Positions 25,201 to 34,969 of a stretch of DNA of 64,000 nt are shown piece after piece. The translations under genes were made by a program, and so were the position numbers. The DNA lies in assembly GCF_009905435.1 (NCBI RefSeq), contig NZ_JAAAMT010000010.1, positions 1-64,000 on the forward strand, written 5' to 3'. The notes beneath the pieces were generated by a model that was given only the letters and a program-made list of their open reading frames with translations, made no database searches and had not been told where the DNA came from. How positions within the stretch are numbered: the stretch's first letter is position 1; the number at the start of each line of letters is the position of its first letter. This DNA comes from Pseudomonas sp. R5(2019). GTDB lineage: Bacteria > Pseudomonadota > Gammaproteobacteria > Pseudomonadales > Pseudomonadaceae.

Positions 25201-28200
25201 TCAGCGCTCCTTCACCACCAGACTCCCCGGCGCCTCACCCAGCGCCTGCCAGTTCGGCCGATACATCGACTCCACCTGCGGCGGCGGTATTTTATAAATA
25301 CCCGGCGTCACGGCCCGGGCGAGGTACAGCAGGTGCGTAGTGCCATGGCCATCCAGGTTCAGCGCCGCCACGTAGCGATCATCACGAAACTCCTGGTGGA
25401 GCAGGTTGGCGTTCTGCATTGCATCGCGCCATTGCTTCACATTGCTGCCAGCGTTATCCAGGCTGGCTGCACTCTGGGCCAGGTTCTGGTTTTCCAGTTC
25501 CAGCCCTGCCGGCAGCAAATCCACCACCAGCGCATCCGGGACGCGCTGTTTGGCGGTAACGGCCAGGTGCACCAGTACCAGATCGCCGCTGTTGATGGCT
25601 TTGAGGTCCAACGCCCGACCATTGAGGCCCAGATAATCGCGGCGGATACTCAAGTTTTCGCCACCGGCAGCAGGTGCCTGCTGTGGATAACCCGACACCG
25701 TCATCTGCTGGTAGAGGGTTCCGCCGCCCAGATTGCGCACCGACAGCGGCGACGCCAACAGTGGCCCCTCCAGTTTCAAACCCGGTTGCGCGTTGTTCAG
25801 CTCGCGGGTTTGCGCACCGCTGTCAAGCTGTGCCTGCCACGGCGCTTGCGGCTTGCTGAGCAAGCCGCGCCCAGCGAGGAACAGGGCGTTACGCTCCTGA
25901 GTCGACAGCCATTGGCTGGCAGCCAGCTGATCGGACAACTCGAACAAGCGCTGCTCACGTTCACCGGCGGCCCAATCGCTTTCTTCCAGCAACGCCAGAA
26001 TCAACGCCTGATCGCGCAGAGGGCTGCCATAGTCGGCCAGCCAGTCATTGCCTTGGCGAGCCGCAGCAAGCCCGGCCTGCAGGGCCTGCTCGGCACGCGG
26101 CTGGTCGCCCATTTTCTGCAGTGCGATGGCCAATTGCACCAGCGGCAAGCCGGAACGGGTATCGCTGCGCCGCTCGAACAGGCTGCGCAGCGCACCCAGC
26201 GGCGCCTGTTGGCTGCGCGCCAGTACCAGCCCCGCGTACGCCTGGACGGCGAAGCGCGTGTGCTCGACGTTTTCGCTGTAGCTGACCTCGATCAGGTTGC
26301 GTTCCTGCACATATCGCAGCAGCCGCTCGCTGGCTTTTTTCAGCGCCTCGGCCGGCACCGCGAAGCCCTGTTCGCGCGCCCGTAACAGGAAGTCGGTGAC
26401 ATAGGCGGTCAGCCAGTACTCTTCTTCGCCATCGGCGCTCCACAGGCCAAAGCTGCCGTTGTAGCGCTGCATGCCCAACAGGCGTTCGATGCCCAGCTCG
26501 ATCTTGCGTTGGCGCACATTCGCCGACTCCCCTTCAAGGCCCAGGCGCTGGAGCGTGGCGGCGTCGGCATACAGCGACGGGTAAAGTCCGCTGGCGGTCT
26601 GTTCCAGGCAGCCGTAGGGGTAGGCCTTGAGCGCACGAATCTGCTCGCCGAGGTTCAGTGGCGGGCGACTCGACAGGGCCAGCAGTGCTTCACGCCCAGC
26701 CTGTTCAAAGTGCTCCAGTTCTCCGGCGGGCAGCTGCCACGGCTGATCCTTGAGCACCACGCGGTAGTGGCGCAGCTGGGCCGGATAGGCCGGGCGCACG
26801 CCCAGGGTCCACTCGCGGCTGAGCGCTGCCAGCGTCTCACCGGGCAATTCCAGACCGTCGACCTGCACCTTGACTCGGCCCTGACCCAATCCGCCCCGAG
26901 CCTGCACCGGAATTTTCAAGGTGGTGCGCTGGCCTTCGGTCAAGGCCACGCTTTGCTCGCCAGCACCGAGCAGGTTCAGCTGCCCTTCTGCGCTGACCTG
27001 CACCTTTAGCGTTTGGGCCTTGCCGGACAGGTTGGAGAGGTCCAGCGCCAGGGTGGTCTGGTCACCACCGGCCAAAAAGCGTGGCGCTGACAGCTCGGCA
27101 ATCAGCGGTGCGGCCACCACGGTTTTGCCTTCGGCCATCCCGTAGCGCTCGTCGGTCCAGGCCTGGGCCATCAGCCGCAGCTCACCATTGAAGTCGGGAA
27201 TGTCCAGGCTGACCTCGCCTTCGCCCTGCTCGTTCAAGGCAACCGGCGCACTCTGCAGCGCAACGATGGTGATGCTGGTGTCCGGCCGCTTGCCGCCCTT
27301 GGCCAGCCCCGCGTCACCACCGAAGGCCAGGCTGGCGAGGCGACCCTGCCCGGCTTCGATCAGTTGCCCATAAATGTCCAGTTGGTCGGCGCCATACGCC
27401 TTGCGCCCGAACAGGCTCGTGAACGGGTCCGGGGTCGAGTAGTTGGTGATATTGAGGATGCCCACGTCCACGGCCGCGACCAGCACATGCACCTGGCCCG
27501 GTGCGCTGCCATCGGCGTTGCGGGCCTGCACCTTGATCTTGAGCGGTTGTTTGGGGCGCATTGTTTCCGGCGCGCTCAGAGTCAATGCCAGCTTGCGCTC
27601 GGCCCGGTCCAGAGGCAGGTGCAGCACACCGACCGCGCGCTTGGGCGTGGTGTTGGCCTTGCGCTCACCCGGGCGGATCACCAGGGCGCTGAAGTACAGG
27701 TCATGGCGCAGCCATTTCGGGTCGAGTTTCACGGCAAAGCTTTTGCCCTCGGCGGGCACGTCGATTTCCTGCCACCACAAGGGCCCTTCGCTGGACTCCA
27801 CCAACAAATAACCCTTGCCCGCTGCGGGTGGCGTGACCGTCACGTTGGCGGTATCGCCGTCGGCGTAGACCGGTTTGTCCAGCGCCAGCTTGACCTGATC
27901 GGGCCGTACCGCACCGCCTTCGGCGTTGTCCTGGGCGCGGTAGCCGGCCCAGAAACGCAGGCTGCTGACCAACCCGGTCTGCGGGTCTTCGACCTCGACG
28001 CGATAAGGGCCCCATTCCACCGGGAAACTGACCTTGGCCGTGGCGCCATCGGCGATGCTCAGGGTCTGCTCGCTCTGGGTCAGGTATTTCTCGTTGAAGT
28101 TGTGGCTCCAGCCATCGTTCTCGGAGTAGTTCCAATAATAGTCACGACGTTCGCGCACCAGCCGCACCTTGAGGTTGTCGGCAGCCAGCTTGTGGCCGTC

Positions 28201-30111
28201 CTGGTCGGCCACCAGCAATTCGAATTCGGCTTGCGCATCGCCATCGGTTTCCTCGCCGCTGAACAGCCCGCGCACGCCCGGCAAGCGCTCGGCCGGCCAG
28301 ATCGGCTGGTTCAGCCGACGGGTAATCGGCCGGCCGCCGGACTCCTGCAAGCTGGCCTGCACGATCAACTCCACCGGCGAGCGGGCCTCGGCCCATTTGC
28401 TTTCGATCGACAGCGTCGCCTTGCCGGCGTTGTCGAGGGTGGCTTCGTCCAGCTCCAGGTCCTGGCTCAGTTGCTCCTCGGTGACCGAACCGAACTGATA
28501 CCCCGGCAACGCCTTGACCGCTTCGCGCAGCGGCCGCAGATAGGCCTGCCCGCTCAGGCGATTGCCCGAAGCCGGGGCGCCGTAAAGGTAGCGGCCGGTG
28601 ACATCGATTTCGACGGGTTGATCCGGGCCGATCGGTGCGTCGCTGCCCTTGAGCTCCAGCGCCAGGCGCTCGGGCAGGAAGTCCTCCACCTGAAACTCAT
28701 ACAGCTGCGGCTTGCCATCGCCCAGGTCGAACACCAGTTGCCAGCGCCCGGTCGGCGCCTCGGCGGAGAGTTCGAGCGGATGTTGGTAGAGCCCCGAGGC
28801 ATCAGCCTCCCAGACAAACTTGCGACTGACCTGTTGATCCGGGCGGCGCACTTCAACGTTAACCGGTTGCGGCTTCAGGGCGCGGCCGTCGTTGTCGCGC
28901 AGCAGCGCATTGAGCAAGACGGTCTCACCAGGGCGATAAAGGTCGCGCGGGCCGAACACGAAGAACTGCAGCGGGTGCGCTTGCGGGCCGGTGATGTCGA
29001 ACTCGGCCAGGTCCAGCGCGGCGGATTGCAAGCTCAGCAGCGTGGTCTGCTCCCCCTGCCGGGCCAACAGCACCTGGGCCTTGGCCGGCAGCGGCAATTG
29101 CGCATGGCCGCCCTGCTCGGTGCTGGCCTGGGCCAGCACCCGGCCGTCGCCGTCGAGCACTTCCAGCGCCACGCCTTCCATGGCCTTGCCGCCCTCCAGA
29201 GCCTGGGCGAATACGTCCAGGCGATTGCGGTAGCGGTGCGCCGAGACGCCGATATCGCTCAGGGTAAAGAGCGTTGCCGGTTGCGAAAAGCCGTAGGTTC
29301 CCGAGGCGCGCATCACCGCCAGATAGACGCCCGGTTGTTGCAATGGCTTGAGCCCGGCAATGGGCAGCAGCACGGTTTCGCGGGTATTGCGCGCCGGGTT
29401 GAGGTCGAAACGGCCCCCGTAGACCAGCTCGGCCATCGGCAACAAATCGCGCGACTCATAGCTTTGCAGGCTGCTGTTACGGCCCCAGCGGCTGAGAAAG
29501 GTCGGCAAGGATTCGGGCTTGATGCGGAAGAATTCGACATTGACCTTATCGACATTCAGGGCGATCACCGGCAGACCTTCAGCCAGCCGGGTCGGCAGCA
29601 AGGAGCCGCGGCTGGCAAAGCCGATGCTCGGCGCCAGATCGCGGGTTTCCAGACGGCTGACGTGCTCGGCAGCCAGGCGCTGGCCGTTGACCGCGAGCAG
29701 GCCGGGATCGAGGGTCAGGACCAGTTTGCGCTTGGGCTCCAGATGGCGCAGGCGCAACTCCATGAGGTTATCGGAAAGCTCCCAGGCGCCATCGACCTTG
29801 CCGTTGACGGTGTCGACCAGGTGCAGCTTGTCGGCAAATTCTTGCGCCGGATCCAGTGGCACCGAGAACGACACCGACAAGGCGCTGGCACCGTCCAGCT
29901 GCACTTCGGAAACATCCACCACGCTCAGCTCACGCCCGGCATAACGCTGGGCGAGCGCCGACACATTCTGAACCGGTTTGGCCTGGGCGGGCGTTGCTGG
30001 CGCAGGCTTTTCCACAGGCGTCGGGGCCGGGGCGGGCTTGTCGCCGGTCGATGAATCACAGGCACTCAACAGTGCCAGGGCACAAGCCAGCCACAATCCT
30101 TTGTTCAGCAT
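25201..30111 (-). CDS. alpha-2-macroglobulin family lipoprotein (YfhM-like, thioester-containing)
   Basis: A 1636-residue periplasmic lipoprotein with lipobox LSAC (15-18) and then a Pro/Ala-rich linker. It has a long series of macroglobulin-like beta domains, with a bait region and an A2M core that includes the LTAYVTDFLLRAREQGF helices. The thioester motif CLEQ is present at Cys1168-Gln1171 (YPYGCLEQTASG), so covalent trapping of attacking proteases is expected. The family's known partner is PbpC, encoded 0.5 kb away. The start at 30111 puts the lipobox in place; upstream in-frame ATGs do not. Confidence 0.9.
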   Translation of the reverse strand: MLNKGLWLACALALLSACDSSTGDKPAPAPTPVEKPAPATPAQAKPVQNVSALAQRYAGRELSVVDVSEVQLDGASALSVSFSVPLDPAQEFADKLHLVDTVNGKVDGAWELSDNLMELRLRHLEPKRKLVLTLDPGLLAVNGQRLAAEHVSRLETRDLAPSIGFASRGSLLPTRLAEGLPVIALNVDKVNVEFFRIKPESLPTFLSRWGRNSSLQSYESRDLLPMAELVYGGRFDLNPARNTRETVLLPIAGLKPLQQPGVYLAVMRASGTYGFSQPATLFTLSDIGVSAHRYRNRLDVFAQALEGGKAMEGVALEVLDGDGRVLAQASTEQGGHAQLPLPAKAQVLLARQGEQTTLLSLQSAALDLAEFDITGPQAHPLQFFVFGPRDLYRPGETVLLNALLRDNDGRALKPQPVNVEVRRPDQQVSRKFVWEADASGLYQHPLELSAEAPTGRWQLVFDLGDGKPQLYEFQVEDFLPERLALELKGSDAPIGPDQPVEIDVTGRYLYGAPASGNRLSGQAYLRPLREAVKALPGYQFGSVTEEQLSQDLELDEATLDNAGKATLSIESKWAEARSPVELIVQASLQESGGRPITRRLNQPIWPAERLPGVRGLFSGEETDGDAQAEFELLVADQDGHKLAADNLKVRLVRERRDYYWNYSENDGWSHNFNEKYLTQSEQTLSIADGATAKVSFPVEWGPYRVEVEDPQTGLVSSLRFWAGYRAQDNAEGGAVRPDQVKLALDKPVYADGDTANVTVTPPAAGKGYLLVESSEGPLWWQEIDVPAEGKSFAVKLDPKWLRHDLYFSALVIRPGERKANTTPKRAVGVLHLPLDRAERKLALTLSAPETMRPKQPLKIKVQARNADGSAPGQVHVLVAAVDVGILNITNYSTPDPFTSLFGRKAYGADQLDIYGQLIEAGQGRLASLAFGGDAGLAKGGKRPDTSITIVALQSAPVALNEQGEGEVSLDIPDFNGELRLMAQAWTDERYGMAEGKTVVAAPLIAELSAPRFLAGGDQTTLALDLSNLSGKAQTLKVQVSAEGQLNLLGAGEQSVALTEGQRTTLKIPVQARGGLGQGRVKVQVDGLELPGETLAALSREWTLGVRPAYPAQLRHYRVVLKDQPWQLPAGELEHFEQAGREALLALSSRPPLNLGEQIRALKAYPYGCLEQTASGLYPSLYADAATLQRLGLEGESANVRQRKIELGIERLLGMQRYNGSFGLWSADGEEEYWLTAYVTDFLLRAREQGFAVPAEALKKASERLLRYVQERNLIEVSYSENVEHTRFAVQAYAGLVLARSQQAPLGALRSLFERRSDTRSGLPLVQLAIALQKMGDQPRAEQALQAGLAAARQGNDWLADYGSPLRDQALILALLEESDWAAGEREQRLFELSDQLAASQWLSTQERNALFLAGRGLLSKPQAPWQAQLDSGAQTRELNNAQPGLKLEGPLLASPLSVRNLGGGTLYQQMTVSGYPQQAPAAGGENLSIRRDYLGLNGRALDLKAINSGDLVLVHLAVTAKQRVPDALVVDLLPAGLELENQNLAQSAASLDNAGSNVKQWRDAMQNANLLHQEFRDDRYVAALNLDGHGTTHLLYLARAVTPGIYKIPPPQVESMYRPNWQALGEAPGSLVVKER

Positions 30112-30250
30112 GGGAACACTCTTGGGCAGGGAACTCTGAAGGGTTGAACTATATATCAACATCGCCAAACGGGTTGTAACGCGGGTCTGCTGCGCATTGA
30201 CGGCCACGTCCTGGCAGTGCCGGTACAATGCCCGCTCTCAAGGAGCCCGC

Positions 30251-31597
30251 ATGTCCCGATTTACACACGACTGGCGCGACCGCCCGACCCACAGAAAGGT
30301 CTGGGCCCTGGCCGCGCCGATGATTCTTTCCAATATTTCCGTACCGCTGGTGGCGCTGGTCGACAGCGCCGTGGTCGGTCACTTGCCCCACGCCCATCAG
30401 CTCGGTGCCGTGGCGGTCGGCGCCAGCCTCTATAGTTTTCTGGCCTGGGCCATGGGCTTTCTGCGCATGGGCTCGACCGGCTTCGCCGCCCAGGCGGTGG
30501 GCCGCAATGACGGTGCCGGCTTGCGTCAGGTGCTGGTTCAGGGCTTGTTGCTGGCGATGCTGTTTGCGCTGTTGATCGGTCTGCTCGCCCTGCCCTTCAG
30601 CCATCTGGCGCTGAGCTTGATGCAACCGTCGGCGGCGCTGGAGCAGACCACCCACGACTTCTTTCAGACCCGGCTGCTGGGCTTGCCGGCGGTGCTGGCG
30701 AGCTTTGCCCTGGTTGGCTGGTTTCTCGGCACCCAGAATGCCCGGGCACCGCTGGTGATCCTGCTGACCACCAACCTGCTCAATATCGTCCTCAACCTGT
30801 GGTTTGTGATCGGCCTGGACTGGGGCGTGACCGGCTCGGCACGGGCCTCGGTCATCGCCGAATGGAGCGCCGCGCTGCTGGGCCTGGCCATGGCCGGCCC
30901 GGCCCTGCGCGCGCGCCCTGGGCAAATGATGTGGGCCGCGCTGGCGAAATGGCACAGCTGGCGACCGCTGCTGAGCGTCAACCGTGACATCTTTATCCGC
31001 AGCCTGGCCCTGCAGTCGGTGTTCTTCCTGATCACCGTCCAGGGGGCGCGGCTGGGGGATGCAACCGTGGCCGCCAATGCGTTGCTGCTCAACGGCCTGC
31101 TGCTGACTGCTCACGCGCTGGATGGGTTGGCGCATGCGGTCGAGGCCTTGTGCGGGCATGCGATCGGCGCCCGCGACCGACTCGCCTTGCGCCGCTCACT
31201 GAATGTCGCGGCGGGATGGTCACTGCTGTGTAGCGTGGCCTTTGCGGTGTTGTTCCTGTTGGGTGGGCATCTGTTTATCGATATGCAGACCAGCATCGAA
31301 TCGGTGCGCGAAACGGCCTATCAGTACCTGCCCTATCTGGCGCTGCTGCCATTGATTGCGGTGTGGAGTTACTTGCTCGACGGGCTATTCATCGGCGCCA
31401 CCCGGGCGCGGGAGATGCGCAACGGCATGCTGCTGAGCGTGGCCATTGCCTTGCCGCTGGCCTATGCCTGCAATGGGCTGGGCAACCATGGGCTGTGGCT
31501 GGGGTTTCTGCTGTTCATGGCGCTGAGGGCGGTGACGCTGGGGGTGATCGGTTGGCGGTTGCAGCGCAGGGATGGGTGGGTCCGCCCAGAAAACTGA
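30251..31597 (+). CDS. dinF: MATE-family efflux transporter (DinF-like)
   Basis: A 448-residue membrane protein with about twelve hydrophobic segments in two homologous halves. It has MATE/DinF-like features: APMILSNISVPLVALVDSAVVGHL, GFLRMGSTGFAAQAVGRNDG, LLNGLLLTAHALDGLAHAVEALCGHAIG. AAGGAG lies immediately upstream of the ATG at 30251. It is divergent from the alpha-2-macroglobulin gene. Substrates are unknown; cation-coupled multidrug export is the family role. Confidence 0.88.
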   Translation: MSRFTHDWRDRPTHRKVWALAAPMILSNISVPLVALVDSAVVGHLPHAHQLGAVAVGASLYSFLAWAMGFLRMGSTGFAAQAVGRNDGAGLRQVLVQGLLLAMLFALLIGLLALPFSHLALSLMQPSAALEQTTHDFFQTRLLGLPAVLASFALVGWFLGTQNARAPLVILLTTNLLNIVLNLWFVIGLDWGVTGSARASVIAEWSAALLGLAMAGPALRARPGQMMWAALAKWHSWRPLLSVNRDIFIRSLALQSVFFLITVQGARLGDATVAANALLLNGLLLTAHALDGLAHAVEALCGHAIGARDRLALRRSLNVAAGWSLLCSVAFAVLFLLGGHLFIDMQTSIESVRETAYQYLPYLALLPLIAVWSYLLDGLFIGATRAREMRNGMLLSVAIALPLAYACNGLGNHGLWLGFLLFMALRAVTLGVIGWRLQRRDGWVRPEN

Positions 31598-31636
31598 AAT
31601 CTTGCCTCCCATCAACTGGCCTGCTGACACCCCCCT

Positions 31637-31725
31637 TGTGGGAGCGGATTCATCCGCGAATAGAGGCCACACGGTCTGACTGATAAACCGCAGCGACCCT
31701 ATTCGCGGATAAATCCGCTCCCACA
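31637..31725. repeat. REP-type inverted repeat pair
   Basis: Arms 31637-31661 and 31701-31725 are inverted copies (TGTGGGAGCGGATTCATCCG...) differing at one position. They lie between the convergent MATE exporter and speA genes. Confidence 0.85.
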
Positions 31726-31758
31726 TTCCATTCCAGCAAAAGGATGGGGGGTTGTTGG

Positions 31759-33672
31759 TCAAGACGACAGGTAAGAAGACCGGGTCAGCCCCAGGCGCAA
31801 CGCATCCAGAAACTGGGTGCGCTCGCGGGCGGTGATCTTGGCGCTGGCGCACTTGTCGCGGTAATGAGTCATCAATTCCTCCGGCGACAGGTGCACATAG
31901 CGCAGCATGTCTTCGATGGTGTCGTGGGTCTCGATACCGGCGTGGTACACGCTGCCGTCCAGGTTCTGGTAGATGTTCACCGAGTCGGTGTCACCGAACA
32001 GGTTGTGCATGTCACCGAGAATTTCCTGGTAGGCACCGACCAGGAAAATCCCCAGCAGGTAATCCTCGCCCTCGTTGACCGAATGCACCGGCAAGCTGGT
32101 TTCGATGCTCTGTTCGTCCACGTACTGATTGATCTTGCCGTCTGAGTCGCAGGTCAGGTCTTGCAGCACCGCACGGCGCAGCGGCTCTTCGTCGAGGCGA
32201 TGCAGCGGCAGGATCGGCAGGACCTGGCCGATGGCCCAGGTGTCCGGCAGGCTCTGGAACACCGAAAAGTTGCAGATGTACTTGTCGGCGAGCTTGTCGT
32301 TGAGTTCGTCCAGCACCTGACGGTGCGAACGCTGACGGGCCTTCAACGAGTTGTGCAGGCGCCGGCACACGGCAAAGTAGCACTGCTCGGCCAGGGCTTT
32401 TTCCGCCAGGGTGATCTTGCCGTCGGCGTACTGGGCCGCCACGTCGCTCATGTAATGGGTGGCGCGCCAGTAGGTCTCGGTGACCATCTCGATATCGGTC
32501 GGACCCAGCAGGTCGGCCAGCCACTGCACGGTCTCGGGCAGGCTTTCCTTGTTCTCGATCACCGGCACTTCGTCGTTGTGCTTCTCGACGTCGGTCACCT
32601 GCACCACCAGCATGGCGTGGTGGGCGGTCAGCGAGCGGCCGCTCTCGGAGAAAATGTGCGGGTGCGGCAGGCCCTGGGCATCGCAGAACTCCTTGAGCAT
32701 GCCGACCACGACACCGGCGTAATCGTCCATGTCGTAGTTGATGGAGCTGGCGTTGCGCGAGTGGGTACCGTCGTAGTCGACACCCAGTCCGCCGCCGACG
32801 TCGATGTGATCGACCGGCAGGTTCAAGGCGCGCAGTTCGCCGTAGTAACGGATCGCTTCCTTGAAGCCGTGCTGGTAGTCGGCCAGGTTGGCGATTTGCG
32901 AGCCCATGTGGAAGTGCAGCAGGCGGATGCCCTGATCCAGCCCGGCATCACGGAAACGCTGGACCACCGAGATCAGTTGGGCCGCCGACAGACCGAACTT
33001 GGACTTCTCACCGCCGGTGTCCGCCCATTTGCTCGACGCCAGCGACGACAAACGCACGCGCAGACCGATCTGCGGCTTGACGTTGAGGTCGGCAGCCTCG
33101 TCGATCACCAATGCCACTTCCGACTCTTTCTCGATCACGATAAAGACGTTGTGACCGAGCTTCTGGCCCATCAGTGCCAGGCGAATGAACTCGCGGTCCT
33201 TGTAGCCGTTGCAGACGATGGTGCCGCCCTTCGGTGCCAGTGCCAGCACCGCCAGCAACTCAGGCTTGGAGCCCGCCTCAAGACCAATGGAAACATCCTG
33301 GGTGGCGATGATGTTTTCCACCACCGCTTCTTGCTGGTTGACCTTGATCGGGTACAGCGCGGTGTACTGGCTCTGGTACTCCAGACGCGCGATATTGGCG
33401 TCGAAGGCACCGGTCAGTTGACGCACGCGGTCCTGCAGAATATCTGGAAAGCGGACCAGCAACGGCAGCGACAGACCGCTCTGGCGCAGCTCATCAACCT
33501 GTTCAAACAGGTCGATCGGGGCGCTTTTCGGGCCGTTCGGGCGCACTTCCACGCGCCCGGCCTCGTTGATCGCGAAATACCCGGCCCCCCAATGGCGAAT
33601 CCCATAAACACTGCGGCTGTCCGCAACTGTCCATTGGCTGCCATCGTCTTTGCGTGTGCGTCGTTCGGACAT
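31759..33672 (-). CDS. speA: biosynthetic arginine decarboxylase
   Basis: A 637-residue PLP enzyme of the fold III (alanine-racemase-like) group that converts arginine to agmatine, the first step towards putrescine. The PLP lysine is Lys110 in [30 protein letters not shown], the glycine loop in [11 protein letters not shown], the [11 protein letters not shown] stretch and the length (about 630-660 in the family) all agree. AGGGGA precedes the ATG. Confidence 0.95.
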   Translation of the reverse strand: MSERRTRKDDGSQWTVADSRSVYGIRHWGAGYFAINEAGRVEVRPNGPKSAPIDLFEQVDELRQSGLSLPLLVRFPDILQDRVRQLTGAFDANIARLEYQSQYTALYPIKVNQQEAVVENIIATQDVSIGLEAGSKPELLAVLALAPKGGTIVCNGYKDREFIRLALMGQKLGHNVFIVIEKESEVALVIDEAADLNVKPQIGLRVRLSSLASSKWADTGGEKSKFGLSAAQLISVVQRFRDAGLDQGIRLLHFHMGSQIANLADYQHGFKEAIRYYGELRALNLPVDHIDVGGGLGVDYDGTHSRNASSINYDMDDYAGVVVGMLKEFCDAQGLPHPHIFSESGRSLTAHHAMLVVQVTDVEKHNDEVPVIENKESLPETVQWLADLLGPTDIEMVTETYWRATHYMSDVAAQYADGKITLAEKALAEQCYFAVCRRLHNSLKARQRSHRQVLDELNDKLADKYICNFSVFQSLPDTWAIGQVLPILPLHRLDEEPLRRAVLQDLTCDSDGKINQYVDEQSIETSLPVHSVNEGEDYLLGIFLVGAYQEILGDMHNLFGDTDSVNIYQNLDGSVYHAGIETHDTIEDMLRYVHLSPEELMTHYRDKCASAKITARERTQFLDALRLGLTRSSYLSS

Positions 33673-33812
33673 CGAAGTCCCCTATTGATAAAGTCGAAAA
33701 ACACCGGCCATGCGGGATGGCGCAGTGTAGAGAGTGAAAATGACGATTTACCGTATGCGGGATCAGACCCCGATTACGGCCATGAGTTTAGATTCTGCCA
33801 GCCAATACACCG

Positions 33813-33855
33813 CGCCCCGACGCTGCGCTGCCATGGCAGCGTGAAGCTCGGGGCG
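33813..33855. other. strong hairpin between the YciH/SUI1 gene and speA
   Basis: CGCCCCGA (33813-33820) pairs with TCGGGGCG (33848-33855). Between them lies a perfect 16-base palindrome CGCTGCCATGGCAGCG (33826-33841). No T-run follows on the minus strand, so a simple terminator is not supported. It may be a processing or attenuation structure in the speA leader. Confidence 0.4.
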
Positions 33856-33877
33856 TCGTTTATGCAGGCAGTGCGGA

Positions 33878-34249
33878 TCAGCCGCCGGACTTCTTCGCTT
33901 TGAAACCCTGCTTGATCAGTTCCGCCAAGAGTAGCTCGACGTGGTCGCCCTGGATTTCGATGACGCCGTCCTTGAGCGCACCGCCGGTTCCGCAGCGACG
34001 CTTGAGCGTACTGGCCAGTTCCTTGAGTTCGGCTTCAGGCAGCGGCACACCGCTGATGGTGGTCACCGTCTTGCCGCCACGGCCTTTGCTTTCGCGGCGC
34101 ACACGGGCGATGCCATCCCCTTCGGGAATGAGCGACTGTTTGCAGATGCAGGCATCTATGGGTTGACGGCAGTCCGGGCAATGCCGGCCTGCGTCGGTGG
34201 AGAACACCAGGCCACCGAGGGCGGCGAAGGATGCGGCTTTCTTGGCCAC
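33878..34249 (-). CDS. yciH: SUI1/YciH-family translation initiation-like protein
   Basis: A 123-residue eIF1-like protein. The N-terminus carries a Cys cluster (Cys24, Cys27, Cys34, Cys36 in CPDCRQPIDACIC), a likely metal site. The C-terminal SUI1 fold includes SKGRGGKTVTTISGVPL, KRRCGTGGALKDGVIEIQGDH and LIKQGFKAKKSGG. In E. coli YciH can influence initiation fidelity, but its bacterial role is not settled. It lies upstream of speA on the same strand. Confidence 0.88.
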   Translation of the reverse strand: MAKKAASFAALGGLVFSTDAGRHCPDCRQPIDACICKQSLIPEGDGIARVRRESKGRGGKTVTTISGVPLPEAELKELASTLKRRCGTGGALKDGVIEIQGDHVELLLAELIKQGFKAKKSGG

Positions 34250-34429
34250 TTTTGATCCTCTTGGGAGGACAAAAACTGGTCGGTGGGAACCGACCGCGAA
34301 GCCCCACTCTGGCAGGGGCAGCGCAACCGAAGCGGTGAAGGCTTCGGTCTGAAAAGGCCGCGCAGTTTAACGACAAAAGCGCCGGTTGCTAAGTACAAAA
34401 CTGCGGCATTTTACTCAGCAATCGCGACT

Positions 34430-34966
34430 TTACGGACGACTGGCCATAAAACGGTTCAGTGCGGCCAGCGAATCAGGGCAATAGGGGTTGCTCAGGCTGT
34501 CCTTCAGGGCCTCGGCGACGGGCAGAAAACGCGCGTCGCTGACCTCCTCCGGTTGCAGGCGCAATGGCCCGTCCCAGACCGCCGAAAACACCGCGCACCA
34601 AAGCCGGTTGCCCGGCTGGTCGAAGAAGAACCGCTCGTGGGCGGTCAGTTCGACCCCGGACACGCCCAGCTCCTCTTCCAGCTCACGGGCTGCCGACTCG
34701 GCGTAAGTCTCATCGGCCTGGACCATGCCACCGGCGGCTACATCCCAGTAGCCCGGGTAGATCGCCTTGCTCAAGGTGCGCCGGTGCACGCACAACTCGC
34801 CGGCGCCGTTGAACAACAGAATGTAAGTGCCTCGCCCGATCAGGTTGCGCTCGCGCAACTGCGCCCTGGGCAAAGCGCCCAGGGGCTGGTCGTGTTCATC
34901 GACCCAAGCGATGGTTTCGGCATCGGAAGCGGCGCGGTGCGCGGCCTCCCGAGGGCTGACGGGCAT
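34430..34966 (-). CDS. Nudix hydrolase (YfcD-like)
   Basis: 178 residues with a complete Nudix box from Gly80 to Val102 (G-x5-E-x7-REL-x-EE-x-G-V). It has flanks typical of the YfcD/IPP-isomerase-like subgroup: TYILLFNGAGELCVHRRT, PGYWDVAAGG and DSLAALNRFM. It hydrolyses a nucleoside-diphosphate-linked substrate of unknown identity. It starts three bases after the DUF2333 gene stop, so the two form an operon. Confidence 0.85.
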   Translation of the reverse strand: MPVSPREAAHRAASDAETIAWVDEHDQPLGALPRAQLRERNLIGRGTYILLFNGAGELCVHRRTLSKAIYPGYWDVAAGGMVQADETYAESAARELEEELGVSGVELTAHERFFFDQPGNRLWCAVFSAVWDGPLRLQPEEVSDARFLPVAEALKDSLSNPYCPDSLAALNRFMASRP

Positions 34967-34969
34967 GGT

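Noticed and set aside
27364..30054. Very long open frame on the plus strand opposite the alpha-2-macroglobulin gene
   Set aside because: It is a GC-driven antisense shadow: no ribosome site, no recognisable domain, and the minus-strand gene has clear lipobox and CLEQ motifs.
32161..33903. Long plus-strand open frame opposite speA
   Set aside because: Antisense shadow of a clearly recognised gene in high-GC DNA.
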